The notes beneath the pieces are model-generated. The model saw only the letters and a program-made list of their open reading frames with translations. It had not been told where the DNA came from and ran no database searches. Made by a program: the position numbers and the translations under genes. From Halalkalibacter krulwichiae (lineage in GTDB: Bacteria > Bacillota > Bacilli > Bacillales > Bacillaceae_D), in contig NZ_CP020814.1 in NCBI RefSeq assembly GCF_002109385.1, positions 2,751,501-2,815,500 of the forward strand: a stretch of 64,000 bases of DNA, read 5' to 3'. Shown in pieces: positions 19,046 through 29,922 of this stretch (position 1 is the first letter of the stretch; each line of letters starts with the position of its first letter).

Positions 19046-20143
19046 CTACCTCGTATAACGACTAATATTTAAAAGAACACCGAGAGAAACTAGCATTAAC
19101 GTTAAAGATGACCCCCCGTAACTTAGCAACGGAAGAGTTATTCCGGTTACAGGCATTAACCCTGTTACAACTCCTATATTAATCATCACTTGGATGGCAA
19201 CCATTGAAATAATCCCTACAGCTAAAAAACTTCCAAATAAATCGGGAGCACCTAGAGCAATCTTAATCCCCCTCCAGAGAAGAATTCCAAACAAGAAAAG
19301 AACAACAAACCCTCCTATGAAACCTAATTCCTCGGCTAGAATGGCGAAAATAAAATCGGTTTGTGGCTCTGGCAAGTAAAAATATTTTTGTCTACTTTCA
19401 CCTAATCCCATCCCCATTAGTCCACCTGGTCCAATCGCGTATAGAGATTGGATAATTTGAAAGCCACTTCCTAATGGATCAGACCATGGGTCAAGGAATG
19501 AAGTAATTCGCTTAATTCGATATGGCGCTGAAGCAATCAAAGCGACAAAGCCAACTAAACCTGCTACCGCCAACCATGCAAAATGACTGAGTCTTGCTCC
19601 TGCAACAAAAATCATAATGACACAAGTACCAACCATAACTGCGCCTGTCCCTAAATCTGGTTGCAACATAATCATGCCAAAGGCAACCATGACAAGAGAG
19701 AGTGATGGGATTAACCCTTTTTTGAAAGAAACAATCTTCTTTTGATTTTCAGATAAATATTTTGCTAAAAAAGCAATCATCGCCATTTTCATAAATTCAG
19801 ATGGCTGAATGGAAAATGCCCCAACCCCAAGCCAACTTCGAGCCCCGCCACGTACAAGCCCCACGCCAGGAATTAGAACGATGACCAATAAGATAAAGCA
19901 AATAATAAGGATTACCTTCGACCAAGTCCTCCATGTCCAATAATCTACTTTCATCATAAAGAGCATAGCAATAATACCTAGTCCGGCAAAAAACATCTGG
20001 CGCTTTGCAAAGAAATAGGAATCGTCGAACCTATAGCTCGCCCAAGCAGCACTCGCACTATAAACCATGATTAGGCCGATTACTAAAAGAGCAATCGTGG
20101 TAACCAATAAAATATAATCTGGTGCCGTTCTCTTCTTTGACAT
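19046..20143 (-). CDS. spoVE: SpoVE, SEDS-family peptidoglycan polymerase
   Basis: A 365-residue ten-helix SEDS protein (FtsW/RodA/SpoVE). MMKVDYWTWRTW, GGARSWLGVGAFSIQPSEFMK and QSLYAIGPGGLMGMGLGES are family signatures. It polymerises spore-cortex peptidoglycan with its partner SpoVD, encoded in the same cluster. GAGGTG lies 9 bases before the ATG at 20143; the frame extends 8 codons to a GTG. Position after murD is that of spoVE in B. subtilis, which is why I prefer it to ftsW. Confidence 0.93.
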   Translation of the reverse strand: MSKKRTAPDYILLVTTIALLVIGLIMVYSASAAWASYRFDDSYFFAKRQMFFAGLGIIAMLFMMKVDYWTWRTWSKVILIICFILLVIVLIPGVGLVRGGARSWLGVGAFSIQPSEFMKMAMIAFLAKYLSENQKKIVSFKKGLIPSLSLVMVAFGMIMLQPDLGTGAVMVGTCVIMIFVAGARLSHFAWLAVAGLVGFVALIASAPYRIKRITSFLDPWSDPLGSGFQIIQSLYAIGPGGLMGMGLGESRQKYFYLPEPQTDFIFAILAEELGFIGGFVVLFLFGILLWRGIKIALGAPDLFGSFLAVGIISMVAIQVMINIGVVTGLMPVTGITLPLLSYGGSSLTLMLVSLGVLLNISRYTR

Positions 20144-20300
20144 ACTTTTAAACACCTCATCCACCACGAATTAAGTTTACAGATCACTCCTGTACAACCC
20201 CTCAACTTAATCGTATGCACGAGGTATAATAAACATGTCCATTTCTCCACTATAAAAGAGAGCAATCATAATGATCACTCTCTCTGTTTTATCTAGTTTC

Positions 20301-21643
20301 TTATAGACTTTGAACTGCTTCTACAAACCTTTTTCCACGCTCTTCAAACGTCTTATATTGATCCCAACTCGCACATGCCGGAGAAAGCAAAACTACATCT
20401 TCTTTATTAGAATGTTTAAAAGCCAAATCAACTGCGTCCTCCATCAAGTTTGCAAATAGGACGGTTTTTACACCGGCTTGATTTGCAGCCTTAGCTAATT
20501 TTTCCTTTGTTTGCCCAAAGGCAATAAGAGCTTTTACATTTTTCAAAGAAGGAATTAGGTCATCAAAATCATTTCCCCGGTCTAATCCGCCAGCTAATAA
20601 GACAATTGGCTGTTCAAAAGCTTCAAGTGCTTTTTGTGAAGCTAGAATATTAGTTGCTTTTGAGTCATTATAAAACCGTCTTCCCTCAACTTCTTTAACA
20701 AATTGAAGCCTATGTTCCACGCCCGAAAAAGTACTTAGCACTTCTTTTATTCGCCCTATTTCAGCCCCATTGTGATAGAAGCTCCGATTGCGGCTAATAT
20801 ATTTTCAAGATTGTGCTCACCAGGTAACACAACAGAGCTAATGTCAACTAGTGGTTGTCCACTAAAACAAATCGCATTGTCCTTTATACACAAACCCTTA
20901 TTAAGTACTTGCTTTGTGGAAAATGGAATTAAAGTAGCTTGACTAACCTCTGCAACTTTAACTACGTCTGAATCATCATAGTTGTAGACAAAATAATCGT
21001 CCGTCGTTTGATTAGCCGTAATTTTAGCTTTCGCGTGGAGGTACTCTTTTCTTGTTCCATGATAATCCAAATGAGCATCAAAAAGATTTAAGAAGACACT
21101 GACTTTCGGTCGGAATTCGCGAGTCCCAAGAAGTTGAAAGCTTGATACCTCTAAGACCATTATTTGATGCTCATTTGTTTTCTCTGCTACTTCACACGAG
21201 ACAGTCCCAATATTTCCAGCTAATAAAGGTTCACGACTACCACCTTTCAACATTTCGTAGATCAAGGTGGTAGTTGTCGTTTTACCATTAGATCCAGTAA
21301 TTGCAATAATTGGAGCTTCACTTATATTAGCAGCAAGTTCCACTTCTGTAACTACAGGGATGTTCTGTTCGATCGCCTTCTCAACAATTGGATTAGAATA
21401 AGGAATTCCGGGATTTTTAACAATCATATCAAAACCTTCTTCTAACAACTCAATTGGGTGATGACCACAAATCACCTTTAGTCCTATCGATTGTAGATCT
21501 CGCGCTTGAAGATTGTCCTCATATGGCTTACCGTCATTTACTGTGACATCTGCTCCTAACCTATGTAACAATCTCGCTGCTGCCTCTCCACTTTTAGCGA
21601 GGCCCAAGACTAAGATTTTCTTCCCTTTGTATTGATTTTCCAT
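20301..21643 (-). CDS. murD: UDP-MurNAc-L-alanine:D-glutamate ligase, with a one-base frameshift
   Basis: MurD adds D-Glu to UDP-MurNAc-L-Ala in the cytoplasm. Two abutting frames make up the normal protein. The N-terminal 295 codons hold the Rossmann domain ([13 protein letters not shown]) and the ATP loop [12 protein letters not shown], and end after [16 protein letters not shown]. The C-terminal ligase domain continues in another frame as [22 protein letters not shown], to [18 protein letters not shown]. Adding one G to the G4 run (plus-strand CCCC at 20765-20768) rejoins them without loss. As murD is essential and single-copy, a sequencing error is the simplest explanation; true mutation or programmed shifting is possible. 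Confidence 0.9.
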
Positions 21644-22621
21644 TTACAACCACACCTCTAAATAGATTCCGATTACAGCAAAGATCATTCCGACAAACCA
21701 AAATGTAACGACAACTCGCCACTCTGACCAACCTGATAGCTCGTAATGATGATGTAGAGGACTCATTTTAAATATTCGCTTACCTCTTGTTTTAAACGAA
21801 ATAACTTGAATAATAACAGAAAGTGTTTCAATTACAAATACTCCACCTATTATGACGAGTAATATTTCCATCTTAGTCATAATCGCAATAGCAGCTATTG
21901 CACCCCCAAGAGCTAATGAACCAGTATCTCCCATAAACACTTTAGCTGGATGGGCATTAAATACTAAAAACCCTAAAACTGAACCGACTATCGCTGCACT
22001 AAAAATTGAAACATCAATCAAATCTGCATGCCATGCAAGGATAGCAAAAGCTCCAAATGCAATCGCTCCGGTACCAGCTAATAAACCATCCAATCCATCT
22101 GTAAGGTTTACAGCATTAGAAGCACCTACTAACATAATGATAACAAGAGGTAAATACAGCCAACCTAGTTCAATAGAAAACCCTGTAGCTGGAATTGTGA
22201 TCGCTGTGGAAATATCCATTTGAATGAGTCCAATATAAAAAAGAATGGAAATTAATAACTGTCCAGCTAATTTTTGCTTTGATGTTAAGCCTAAATTTCT
22301 TTTAAGTACAACTTTGATAAAATCATCAAGAAACCCGACTAGACCAAATCCAACGGTTACTAATAATAACAATAAAATTTCTTGACTGAACGACAAGAAC
22401 CGAGTAGAGATAAAGACAGTGGTCACTAATATAGATAGAACAATTATGATACCACCCATTGTAGGAGTACCTGTTTTCTTTTGGTGAGATTTCGGTCCTT
22501 CCTCTCGAATACTTTGCCCAAATTTAAGCCTTCTTAAAAAAGGTATAAAGATGGGAGAGAGAAGGACAGCAATAAGAAATGAAAGCAGTAAAGTAAGAAG
22601 TAATACACGTTCTAACATCAC
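21644..22621 (-). CDS. mraY: phospho-MurNAc-pentapeptide transferase MraY
   Basis: A 325-residue ten-helix membrane enzyme that makes lipid I from UDP-MurNAc-pentapeptide and undecaprenyl phosphate. Diagnostic motifs are [16 protein letters not shown], the Asp pair in [17 protein letters not shown] and the C-terminal [18 protein letters not shown]. It directly abuts murD, whose start codon follows its stop. Confidence 0.98.
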   Translation of the reverse strand: MMLERVLLLTLLLSFLIAVLLSPIFIPFLRRLKFGQSIREEGPKSHQKKTGTPTMGGIIIVLSILVTTVFISTRFLSFSQEILLLLLVTVGFGLVGFLDDFIKVVLKRNLGLTSKQKLAGQLLISILFYIGLIQMDISTAITIPATGFSIELGWLYLPLVIIMLVGASNAVNLTDGLDGLLAGTGAIAFGAFAILAWHADLIDVSIFSAAIVGSVLGFLVFNAHPAKVFMGDTGSLALGGAIAAIAIMTKMEILLVIIGGVFVIETLSVIIQVISFKTRGKRIFKMSPLHHHYELSGWSEWRVVVTFWFVGMIFAVIGIYLEVWL

Positions 22622-22669
22622 CGATCATTCCCCCTTTCTATTCAACTGTAAATGCGTTTTTAATTGGTA

Positions 22670-22721
22670 GGAGCGGGCCTTTAACTAGAATCCTCTACAT
22701 AATGTATCGTTCGTCCGCTCC
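22670..22721 (-). other. GC-rich hairpin between murE and mraY
   Basis: GGAGCGG at 22670-22676 pairs with CCGCTCC at 22715-22721 around a loop that can fold further (ATACATTATGTAG). It stands out as GC-rich in an AT-rich 122-base gap. No T tract follows on either strand, so it is not a terminator; it could be an mRNA stability or processing element. Confidence 0.4.
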
Positions 22722-22743
22722 CGATATGTCTACTAATAACATT

Positions 22744-24198
22744 TCACTTGCGTTTGGCTAAGGCTTCCCTTGCAACTTCACGATCATCAAAATGATGCTT
22801 TTTGCCCCCTACATCTTGATAGGTTTCATGGCCTTTTCCGGCAATAACTATAATATCACCTTTTTTTGCCTCTTTAATTGCCTGTTTAATCGCTTGTGCA
22901 CGATCAACAATAGCGACGTACTCGCCTTCTTTAACTCCTGCGATCATATCCTTAATGATTTCATTTGGATCTTCAGAACGTGGATTGTCTGAAGTGAAGA
23001 TTGCTCGATCTGATCGTTTAACGGCTACCTGAGCCATAAGCGGGCGTTTAGTTTTATCCCGATCACCACCACATCCTACTATCGCAACAATGTCTTTTTG
23101 AGCGAATTCCTGGACTGTTTTCAATACATTCTCAAGACTATCACTCGTATGCGCATAGTCAACGATTACTGTAAAATCTTGCCCTTCATCTACCGTCTCA
23201 AAACGGCCTGCGACTCCCTCTATCTCTTCCAAACTCTCTTTAATTACAGGAAAAGGAATGTTTGAGACTAGCGCAGCGGCTGTAGCAGCTAAAGCATTGT
23301 AAACACTGAACATCCCAATTAATTTCATTGAAACGCTATAACGCTCGCCAAACACACTTACATCAAAGCTTGTGCCTGCAGGCGTGATCTCAATATTTTC
23401 AGCTTTAATATCAGCTTTCTTTTCAACCCCATATGTAACAATATCTACCGTTGTAAGACGAGATAATTCAGCTGAAGCCGGATCATCAACATTCAATACA
23501 GCCACTTTATTTGAGAATGTATTACCTAACTGAGCAAACAATAATCCTTTAGCATATAAATAGGCTTCCATCGATTGATGGTAATCTAAATGATCTTGAG
23601 ATAAATTCGTGAAGACTGCTACATCAAACTCACAACCTCTAACTCTTCCTAAATGAAGCGCGTGTGAAGAAACTTCCATCATAACAGTTTCAACTTTTTC
23701 TTCGACCATATGATTAAATAATTGCTGCAATGGTAAAGACTCAGGTGTTGTATTAGCAGTCTCTTGCTCAACCTCTCCAATTCTCGTATACATCGTTCCA
23801 ATTAGGCCAGTTTTCTTTTTGGCATTTTGCATAATTTTTTCAATTAAATGAGTCACTGTTGTTTTCCCATTGGTACCTGTCACACCAATAAGATGGAGTT
23901 TCTCGGTTGGATTATTGTAAAAATGACATGCCAATTTTGCCATGACCCGCTTTGTATCATTTACAATAATAACGGGAACAGAGACAGAAAGAGGGCGTTC
24001 AGCGATAATCGCGACCGCCCCTTGCTTAACGGCTTGTTCTGCAAAATCGTGCCCATCCACTGTATAGCCCTTTATACAAATAAAGACAGTTCCTACTTTC
24101 ACTTTTCTTGAATCCATTTCCAATGATGTTACATTGGGATTGTCAGCAATTTCATTTTTTTGAAAACGCAATGGCTTTAACAGCTCTTGTAGCTTCAT
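22744..24198 (-). CDS. murE: UDP-MurNAc-tripeptide synthetase (meso-DAP adding)
   Basis: A 484-residue Mur ligase. VTGTNGKTTVTHLI is the ATP loop and the DNPRSEDP motif near residue 415 is the signature for meso-diaminopimelate rather than lysine, so the cell wall is DAP-type. EGVAGRFETV and YAHTSDSLENVL are also conserved. The frame extends 28 codons to 24282 into spoVD, but GAGAGG lies 9 bases before the ATG at 24198 and MKLQELL is the family start. Confidence 0.98.
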   Translation of the reverse strand: MKLQELLKPLRFQKNEIADNPNVTSLEMDSRKVKVGTVFICIKGYTVDGHDFAEQAVKQGAVAIIAERPLSVSVPVIIVNDTKRVMAKLACHFYNNPTEKLHLIGVTGTNGKTTVTHLIEKIMQNAKKKTGLIGTMYTRIGEVEQETANTTPESLPLQQLFNHMVEEKVETVMMEVSSHALHLGRVRGCEFDVAVFTNLSQDHLDYHQSMEAYLYAKGLLFAQLGNTFSNKVAVLNVDDPASAELSRLTTVDIVTYGVEKKADIKAENIEITPAGTSFDVSVFGERYSVSMKLIGMFSVYNALAATAAALVSNIPFPVIKESLEEIEGVAGRFETVDEGQDFTVIVDYAHTSDSLENVLKTVQEFAQKDIVAIVGCGGDRDKTKRPLMAQVAVKRSDRAIFTSDNPRSEDPNEIIKDMIAGVKEGEYVAIVDRAQAIKQAIKEAKKGDIIVIAGKGHETYQDVGGKKHHFDDREVAREALAKRK

Positions 24199-24265
24199 TA
24201 TTAAAAACCTCTCTATTCTTCCATTTACATATTGGCTAATAGTGCCATTGATTATTTTAGACGTT

Positions 24266-26191
24266 CTAATCGGATTTGTCACCCATATAAAGTCGGATTG
24301 TAGATCCTTGCGTCACTTTTACACCTGGTTCAGGCGATTGGGCAAGCACTTCTTTTCCTTCCCCGTCCATTTCCACTTTTAGTTCATAATAGGACTCATT
24401 TAGCTCACGCATTGTTCTGCCTACAAGATCAGGCACCTCGACTAAAGGCTCATCATTCCATGTTAATTCTTTTTCAATTTGTCCCTCTCTTTTTTCAACA
24501 CCCATTTCAAGCAAACTATCCCCTATAATATTTCCTACAATGGGGGCTGCAACAACTCCACCAAATTGAAGAGTATCCTTTGGATTATCAACAGCTACAT
24601 ACACAACAATTTGCGGGTCATCAGCAGGTGCAAAACCAATAAAGGACACAATATGGTTATTTTCGAGATATCTACCATCTTTAGCCTTTTGAGCAGTACC
24701 TGTCTTTCCTCCTACGCGATATCCATCGATATAAGCTCCTTTACCGGAACCAAGAGCTACAACATGCTCCAATGCATAACGAACTTCTTTAGATGTTTCA
24801 TCAGAAATAACACGTCGTTTTAGAACTGGAGCTTGACTTTCAACCACTTCTCCAGTTAATGGGTCTACCCACTCTTTAGCCAAAAAAGGTTGATAAAGAT
24901 ATCCCCCGTTTATAGCAGCTGATACTGCGGCCACTTGTTGAATAGGCGTTACAGCAACCCCTTGACCAAAGGCCGTTGTCGCTTGCTCAAGCGGTCCTAC
25001 ACGATCACGATTAAAGAGAATTCCTGTCCCTTCCCCTTGTAAGTCAATTCCTGTTTTCTCTCCAAAACCAAATTCCTCAATATAGTCAAAAAGTCTGTCT
25101 TTGCCAAGACGTTCCCCTAAAACAACAAAACCAGGGTTACAAGAATTTTGAACAACTTCTAAAAATGTTTGGTGACCATGTCCACCTTTTTTCCAACACC
25201 TTAAATTTCTTCCCGCCACCTCAATATATCCTGGATCATTAAAGGTATCTTTTTCAAGATTTACTTCTCCTTCTTCTAGCGCTGCTGCTAGTGTAATAAT
25301 TTTAAACGTTGATCCAGGCTCATACTGCATCCACACTGGCTTATTTTGGTTATAAATCTCAGATGGAACATTGCGGAAGTTCTCAGGGTTATAATGAGGT
25401 CTGCTGCTCATTCCTAGTACCTCTCCTGTATTAGGATTCATGGCAATCGCAATGGCCCCATCAGGATTATACGTCGCCTCGGCAATATCTAACTCCCTTT
25501 CAATGATGGTTTGTACCCGACTATCAATCGTCAAACGTAAATCTAGCCCATTAACTGGAGCTGTATATTCATCTGCTAAGTTAGGCATGCGATTTCCCTT
25601 TGCAGTAGAGAAAAAAGACACATGACCGCCTTCACCTTTTAGATTTTCATCGTAATACAATTCAAGACCAGTTAAACCTTGATTATCGATCCCAGCAAAC
25701 CCTAATACGTGAGATAGATAGCTACCGAAAGGGTAATGTCTTTTACTATCTTCGGCAATATAAACACCCGCTAAACGTAACGCTCTGACCTCACTAGCTT
25801 TTTCTTTTGATATTTTTCGCCCCTCTGGATTGATCCGAACAATCGAGGCTTGTTTCGTCACAAATTCATACGCTTTTTGTCGATCCATATTAAGGACTTG
25901 TGCTAACTTCTCCGCCGTATCAACAGGATCCCGAACTTGACGCGGAACAACAAGAATAGAAGGTGCACTTACATTTGTAGCTAAAACCACATCATTTCGA
26001 TCTCTTATTTCTCCCCTTTTCGCTTCAAAAGGAACATCTCTACTCCACGAATCCTCTGCTCTATCTGTCAACCAATCACCCAAAGCAAATTGAACATAGC
26101 CTAACCTAAAGGCAATGATTAAGAACATAGCAAGTCCAAAGAACAACACTAAAATAAGTCTTTTTCTTACCGTTACATTAGAAACTCGCAC
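24266..26191 (-). CDS. spoVD: SpoVD, class B penicillin-binding protein for spore cortex
   Basis: A 641-residue transpeptidase. An N-terminal membrane helix follows MRVSNVTVRKR. The dimerisation domain leads to the catalytic domain with STFK (in EPGSTFKI), a Ser-x-Asn motif (NSCNPGF) and KTGTAQ. One PASTA domain (VEVPDLVGRTMREL) closes the protein. Near-identity of the N-terminus to B. subtilis SpoVD, and a single PASTA against two in the neighbour, distinguish it from PBP2B. It works with SpoVE in cortex synthesis. Confidence 0.96.
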   Translation of the reverse strand: MRVSNVTVRKRLILVLFFGLAMFLIIAFRLGYVQFALGDWLTDRAEDSWSRDVPFEAKRGEIRDRNDVVLATNVSAPSILVVPRQVRDPVDTAEKLAQVLNMDRQKAYEFVTKQASIVRINPEGRKISKEKASEVRALRLAGVYIAEDSKRHYPFGSYLSHVLGFAGIDNQGLTGLELYYDENLKGEGGHVSFFSTAKGNRMPNLADEYTAPVNGLDLRLTIDSRVQTIIERELDIAEATYNPDGAIAIAMNPNTGEVLGMSSRPHYNPENFRNVPSEIYNQNKPVWMQYEPGSTFKIITLAAALEEGEVNLEKDTFNDPGYIEVAGRNLRCWKKGGHGHQTFLEVVQNSCNPGFVVLGERLGKDRLFDYIEEFGFGEKTGIDLQGEGTGILFNRDRVGPLEQATTAFGQGVAVTPIQQVAAVSAAINGGYLYQPFLAKEWVDPLTGEVVESQAPVLKRRVISDETSKEVRYALEHVVALGSGKGAYIDGYRVGGKTGTAQKAKDGRYLENNHIVSFIGFAPADDPQIVVYVAVDNPKDTLQFGGVVAAPIVGNIIGDSLLEMGVEKREGQIEKELTWNDEPLVEVPDLVGRTMRELNESYYELKVEMDGEGKEVLAQSPEPGVKVTQGSTIRLYMGDKSD

Positions 26192-26283
26192 CGTCTATAC
26201 CTCCTACAAACATTTGTCAGCTTGTTTAAACGTATGCTTGTACGTAATCGGATAGAACTATGCGCGAGTTTCATCAGCTCTTA

Positions 26284-28488
26284 TTATTCAGTTGTATCTT
26301 CCATCGTTTCTTCTGCACCTTCTTCTACTTCATCCAGTTCTTCTAATTCATTTAATCCACCTAGCTCAACAACTAAATACTCTCCCTTTTTTATTGTCAC
26401 TCCTGGTTCAATACTTTGAGTAAGAACATATCCGTTTCCAAAAAATGTTGGATTCATATCTAGTACTTGCGCAAACCTTCTTACGTCTCGATTAGACCAA
26501 CCAGTCATATCAGGCATTTGATACTCGTCTCCATCCGTACGTAAAAATAGCCTTTCTCCCACAAGCATCCCTCTTTCATCGAGGGGTTGTTGAGCCTCTA
26601 CTTTTTTCCCATCACCTAAAACAACTATATCCACACCACTTACTTCCACTGTTTCAATCACTTTTTTAATCGTTTGCCCTTGATAGTTATCCGTAACAAA
26701 TCCATTTGTTGATTGCTCATTATTCTCTGATTCAGTTGGAGCAATACTTAAATATTGCAAGCTATGCTTCATAATCGTATTAAAGATCTGAGAGGTAGGA
26801 ACAGAACCAGTTTCCATTTGCGAGATTTTGGGTCTCTCTACAGCTACGTATACGATCAACTGCGGATCATCTTTAGGAGCCATACCTAGAAAAGAAAAAA
26901 TGTTTTCGCCATGCCCATAAATATAACCAGCAGCGTTAGGATCCCGAATTTGTGCTGTACCTGTCTTACCAGCAACATCAAAGCCTTCAATATTATACAA
27001 GTTACCTGTTCCAGCCGATGATGAGACGACTTGTCCTAATAAATCTCTCACTTGTTCAGCAGTCTCTTTAGAAACTGGTTCTCCGATTTGTTCAGGTTCG
27101 TTATCCAATATTGTTTCATTTGTATCTGGGTCTATAATTCGGTCAATGATGTACGGCTTCATCATTTTCCCATCATTTGCTATTGCTGTCGCTGCTTGAA
27201 TTTGTTGAATAGGTGTTACAGCAGTACCTTGTCCAAAAGCTGTCGTTGCTGCATCAACCGGACCATTATTCGCTATTAAACTATCAGATTCATTTGGTAG
27301 ATCAATGCCTGTTTTGTTATAAAAACCAAATTTCTCTAAATATTGATATAGCTTTTCCGGCCCAAGCTTCTCGAGCGCAATCTTTGACATCGCTACATTT
27401 GATGACCTCAAAAACCCTTCATCATAAGTAATTGTCCCCCAGCCACGGGCTTGATTATGGTCTCTAATTGTTCGGTCAGCTATTTGAATGGATCCTGATG
27501 GGAATGTTTCATCACCCTTATAGACTCCTTCTTCAATAGCAGCTGCAACTGTAAATGTCTTCACTGTAGACCCCGGTTCAAACCGATCAGTTATCGCATA
27601 ATTTAAATAGTTGGTAATTTGTTCATACTGATTCGGATTAAAACTAGGTCGGTTGCTCATCGCAAGGATTTCACCTGTTTTCGGATCAGCAACTATTGCA
27701 ATGATTTTCTCAGGATCATAATCAGCTTCTACCTGGCTCATAACTTGCTCTAATGCTGTCTGAATATTTGAGTCCAAAGTTAAATACACATCATGTCCAT
27801 TTTTAGCCGGTGTTATATTTTGATTTGGATCGGGTAATGGAATTCCTCTACGATCACTTTGATAGTGAAGAGAACCATCCTCTGCCTGCAAATACTCATC
27901 AAGGCTTCTCTCAATCCCCATACGCGCTTCTCCCATGTCTCGTTCCGTATAACCAATTACATGTGATGCATACGTTTGTTTAGGATAGTAACGACGAGGC
28001 TCATCTCGATATTCAATTCCATCTAACCCAAGCTCAATTATTTCCCTCGCCTGTTCGTGGGTTAGATTTCTTGCTCCTGCTCCAAGCTCAATTTGAAACT
28101 TTTCATCACTTTGACCTCTTGCTAGAGCCTGCCTTAATTGGTTTTCATCCATGTCAATTAGTGGAGCGAGCAAACTAGCAGTCTCATCTATATTTTTCAC
28201 GAAACTGCGTTGGTTAGGGTCAAGCACTGCATAGAACGTATACGACTTTAATTCTTGAGCTAAAGCATCACCTGCACGATCATAAATCGTTCCCCTTACT
28301 CCTTTTATCGTTTCTGATCTTGTCCATCGTTCTTTCGCTAACGCTTCTAAGTTTTGACCATCAATTTCTTTCTTTGCTTGAATATAAACAATTCTTCCTA
28401 ATAAGACACTAAACAAAAGCAAGAACAATATTAGTAATAGTAATGCTCTTTTATTTGTAACAGATCTCTTAATCTCCACTATAGTCAC
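26284..28488 (-). CDS. pbpB: PBP2B, division-specific class B penicillin-binding protein
   Basis: A 734-residue transpeptidase of the divisome (FtsI homolog). Membrane helix at about 14-32, dimerisation domain, then STVK (EPGSTVKTF), SSN (RSSNVAM) and KTGTAQI active-site motifs. Two PASTA-like repeats follow (FVTDNYQGQTIKKVIE and QMPDMTGWSNRDVRRFAQ), and the C-terminus is very acidic. It lies between ftsL and spoVD. Confidence 0.97.
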   Translation of the reverse strand: MTIVEIKRSVTNKRALLLLILFLLLFSVLLGRIVYIQAKKEIDGQNLEALAKERWTRSETIKGVRGTIYDRAGDALAQELKSYTFYAVLDPNQRSFVKNIDETASLLAPLIDMDENQLRQALARGQSDEKFQIELGAGARNLTHEQAREIIELGLDGIEYRDEPRRYYPKQTYASHVIGYTERDMGEARMGIERSLDEYLQAEDGSLHYQSDRRGIPLPDPNQNITPAKNGHDVYLTLDSNIQTALEQVMSQVEADYDPEKIIAIVADPKTGEILAMSNRPSFNPNQYEQITNYLNYAITDRFEPGSTVKTFTVAAAIEEGVYKGDETFPSGSIQIADRTIRDHNQARGWGTITYDEGFLRSSNVAMSKIALEKLGPEKLYQYLEKFGFYNKTGIDLPNESDSLIANNGPVDAATTAFGQGTAVTPIQQIQAATAIANDGKMMKPYIIDRIIDPDTNETILDNEPEQIGEPVSKETAEQVRDLLGQVVSSSAGTGNLYNIEGFDVAGKTGTAQIRDPNAAGYIYGHGENIFSFLGMAPKDDPQLIVYVAVERPKISQMETGSVPTSQIFNTIMKHSLQYLSIAPTESENNEQSTNGFVTDNYQGQTIKKVIETVEVSGVDIVVLGDGKKVEAQQPLDERGMLVGERLFLRTDGDEYQMPDMTGWSNRDVRRFAQVLDMNPTFFGNGYVLTQSIEPGVTIKKGEYLVVELGGLNELEELDEVEEGAEETMEDTTE

Positions 28489-28526
28489 CTCATTTTACCT
28501 AAAAACACTTAAGTCTATCTTAACGG

Positions 28527-28558
28527 AAAAAACTAGCTCTAAAAAGAACTAGTTTTGA
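28527..28558 (-). terminator. weak terminator overlapping the ftsL stop
   Basis: Minus strand AAAACTAGTTC, short T loop, GAGCTAGTTTT then TT. It contains the ftsL stop codon and precedes pbpB by about 40 bases. It may attenuate rather than stop transcription, since pbpB has no other obvious promoter nearby. Confidence 0.55.
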
Positions 28559-28908
28559 ACAATCTTTACTTTATTATCGTCAAGTGACATTCCAAGTTGC
28601 TCTGTTGCAATATGTAATATCCGATCAGGGGCACTTAGTTCAACAACCTGTAAGGATAAGCCTTCATTCACTTGAGATTGCTGAGCTACGGCTGATTCAA
28701 GGCTACTCACTTCTCTGTTCACACTATAGATAGACGCATAGTTATTAACTGTGGCTGCTAACACTAGCAAAGTTGCAATCATAACAAATCCGATAATCAA
28801 TCTCTCACCAAGTGTCACAGAGTTTCTCACTTGGCGAATTCGTTTAACAGACTTCTGCTGAACTTGTGTTTGCTCTTGCACTTGAATTTTGCGCGCGACC
28901 ATACTCAT
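28549..28908 (-). CDS. ftsL: cell-division protein FtsL
   Basis: About 119 residues: a basic cytoplasmic segment, one membrane helix (about 40-60) and an extracytoplasmic leucine-zipper-like coiled coil, ending LSAPDRILHIATEQLGMSL, typical of FtsL. It partners DivIC and DivIB. Several ATG codons are possible (28914, 28908, 28902); GGGGGA lies about 7 bases before 28908. It is 6-12 bases from the rsmH stop. Confidence 0.92.
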   Translation of the reverse strand: MSMVARKIQVQEQTQVQQKSVKRIRQVRNSVTLGERLIIGFVMIATLLVLAATVNNYASIYSVNREVSSLESAVAQQSQVNEGLSLQVVELSAPDRILHIATEQLGMSLDDNKVKIVQN

Positions 28909-28920
28909 TTTCATTCCCCC

Positions 28921-29853
28921 TTAATTTTTTTCAGCCACTCGTAATTTAGCAGATCGTGAACGATTATTTACCTCTAGCTCCTCTTCAGAAGGAACAATTG
29001 GTTTTCTAGTAATAATCTTCAGCTCAGGTTCATATCCTTCTGGTATAACAGGTAATCCTGGAGGTAAGTCAGGACCTTTACTTTTCTCTTTGAATACTTC
29101 TTTGCATAATCGATCCTCTAATGAATGGAAGGTGATAACCGAAACTCTTCCACCTGTTCGTAACAACTTAATCGAATCTTCTAACGCATCCTCAAATGCT
29201 CCTAGTTCATCATTCACAGCGATTCTAATCGCTTGAAATGTTCTTTTAGCTGGATGCCCACCTGTTCGTCTAGCCGGGGCTGGAATAGCTTCTTTGATTA
29301 TCTCGACAAGTTCCCCAGTTGTTTCAATCTTCTTTTTTTCACGAAAGGCTTCAATTTTTCTAGCTATTTGTTTAGCGAACTTTTCTTCTCCATATCGTGA
29401 AATAATCGATACTAACTTTGCAAATGGCCATTCATTAACAACTGTATGAGCTGTTAAATCAGCTGTTTGATCCATTCTCATATCAAGTGCAGCATCTTGA
29501 TGATAACTAAAACCTCTTTCTGCTTCATCTAACTGCGGGCTTGATACACCAAGATCAAATAACACCCCATCAACCTCGGTCACTCCATGTTTTTCTAATT
29601 CTTCTTTCAAATAGCGAAAATTACTTCTAATAAATGTAACTTTATTACTATAAGGCATTAGTTTCTCTTTTGCATGAGCAAGCGCTTTGTCATCTTGATC
29701 AAAGGCAAATAGATGACCCTCTTCTCCTAACAAAGACGCGATTAATGAGGAGTGACCTGCGCCGCCTAGTGTACAGTCAACATAAATACCATTCGGTTTG
29801 ATGTTTAACCCTTCTATTGACTCCTCTTTTAAGACTGTTATGTGATGAAACAT
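28921..29853 (-). CDS. rsmH: 16S rRNA (cytosine1402-N4)-methyltransferase RsmH (MraW)
   Basis: A 310-residue SAM-dependent methyltransferase that modifies C1402 of 16S r[16 protein letters not shown] is the SAM motif; [48 protein letters not shown] and [11 protein letters not shown] are diagnostic (first two are split here only for reading). It is the second gene of the mraZ-led cluster. Confidence 0.98.
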   Translation of the reverse strand: MFHHITVLKEESIEGLNIKPNGIYVDCTLGGAGHSSLIASLLGEEGHLFAFDQDDKALAHAKEKLMPYSNKVTFIRSNFRYLKEELEKHGVTEVDGVLFDLGVSSPQLDEAERGFSYHQDAALDMRMDQTADLTAHTVVNEWPFAKLVSIISRYGEEKFAKQIARKIEAFREKKKIETTGELVEIIKEAIPAPARRTGGHPAKRTFQAIRIAVNDELGAFEDALEDSIKLLRTGGRVSVITFHSLEDRLCKEVFKEKSKGPDLPPGLPVIPEGYEPELKIITRKPIVPSEEELEVNNRSRSAKLRVAEKN

Positions 29854-29922
29854 TTTTTATTAACCTCCAACACGCCTTTTCACTTTGAAAAGGAGTTCCA
29901 TACTAGCGATAAAAAAGTAAAT

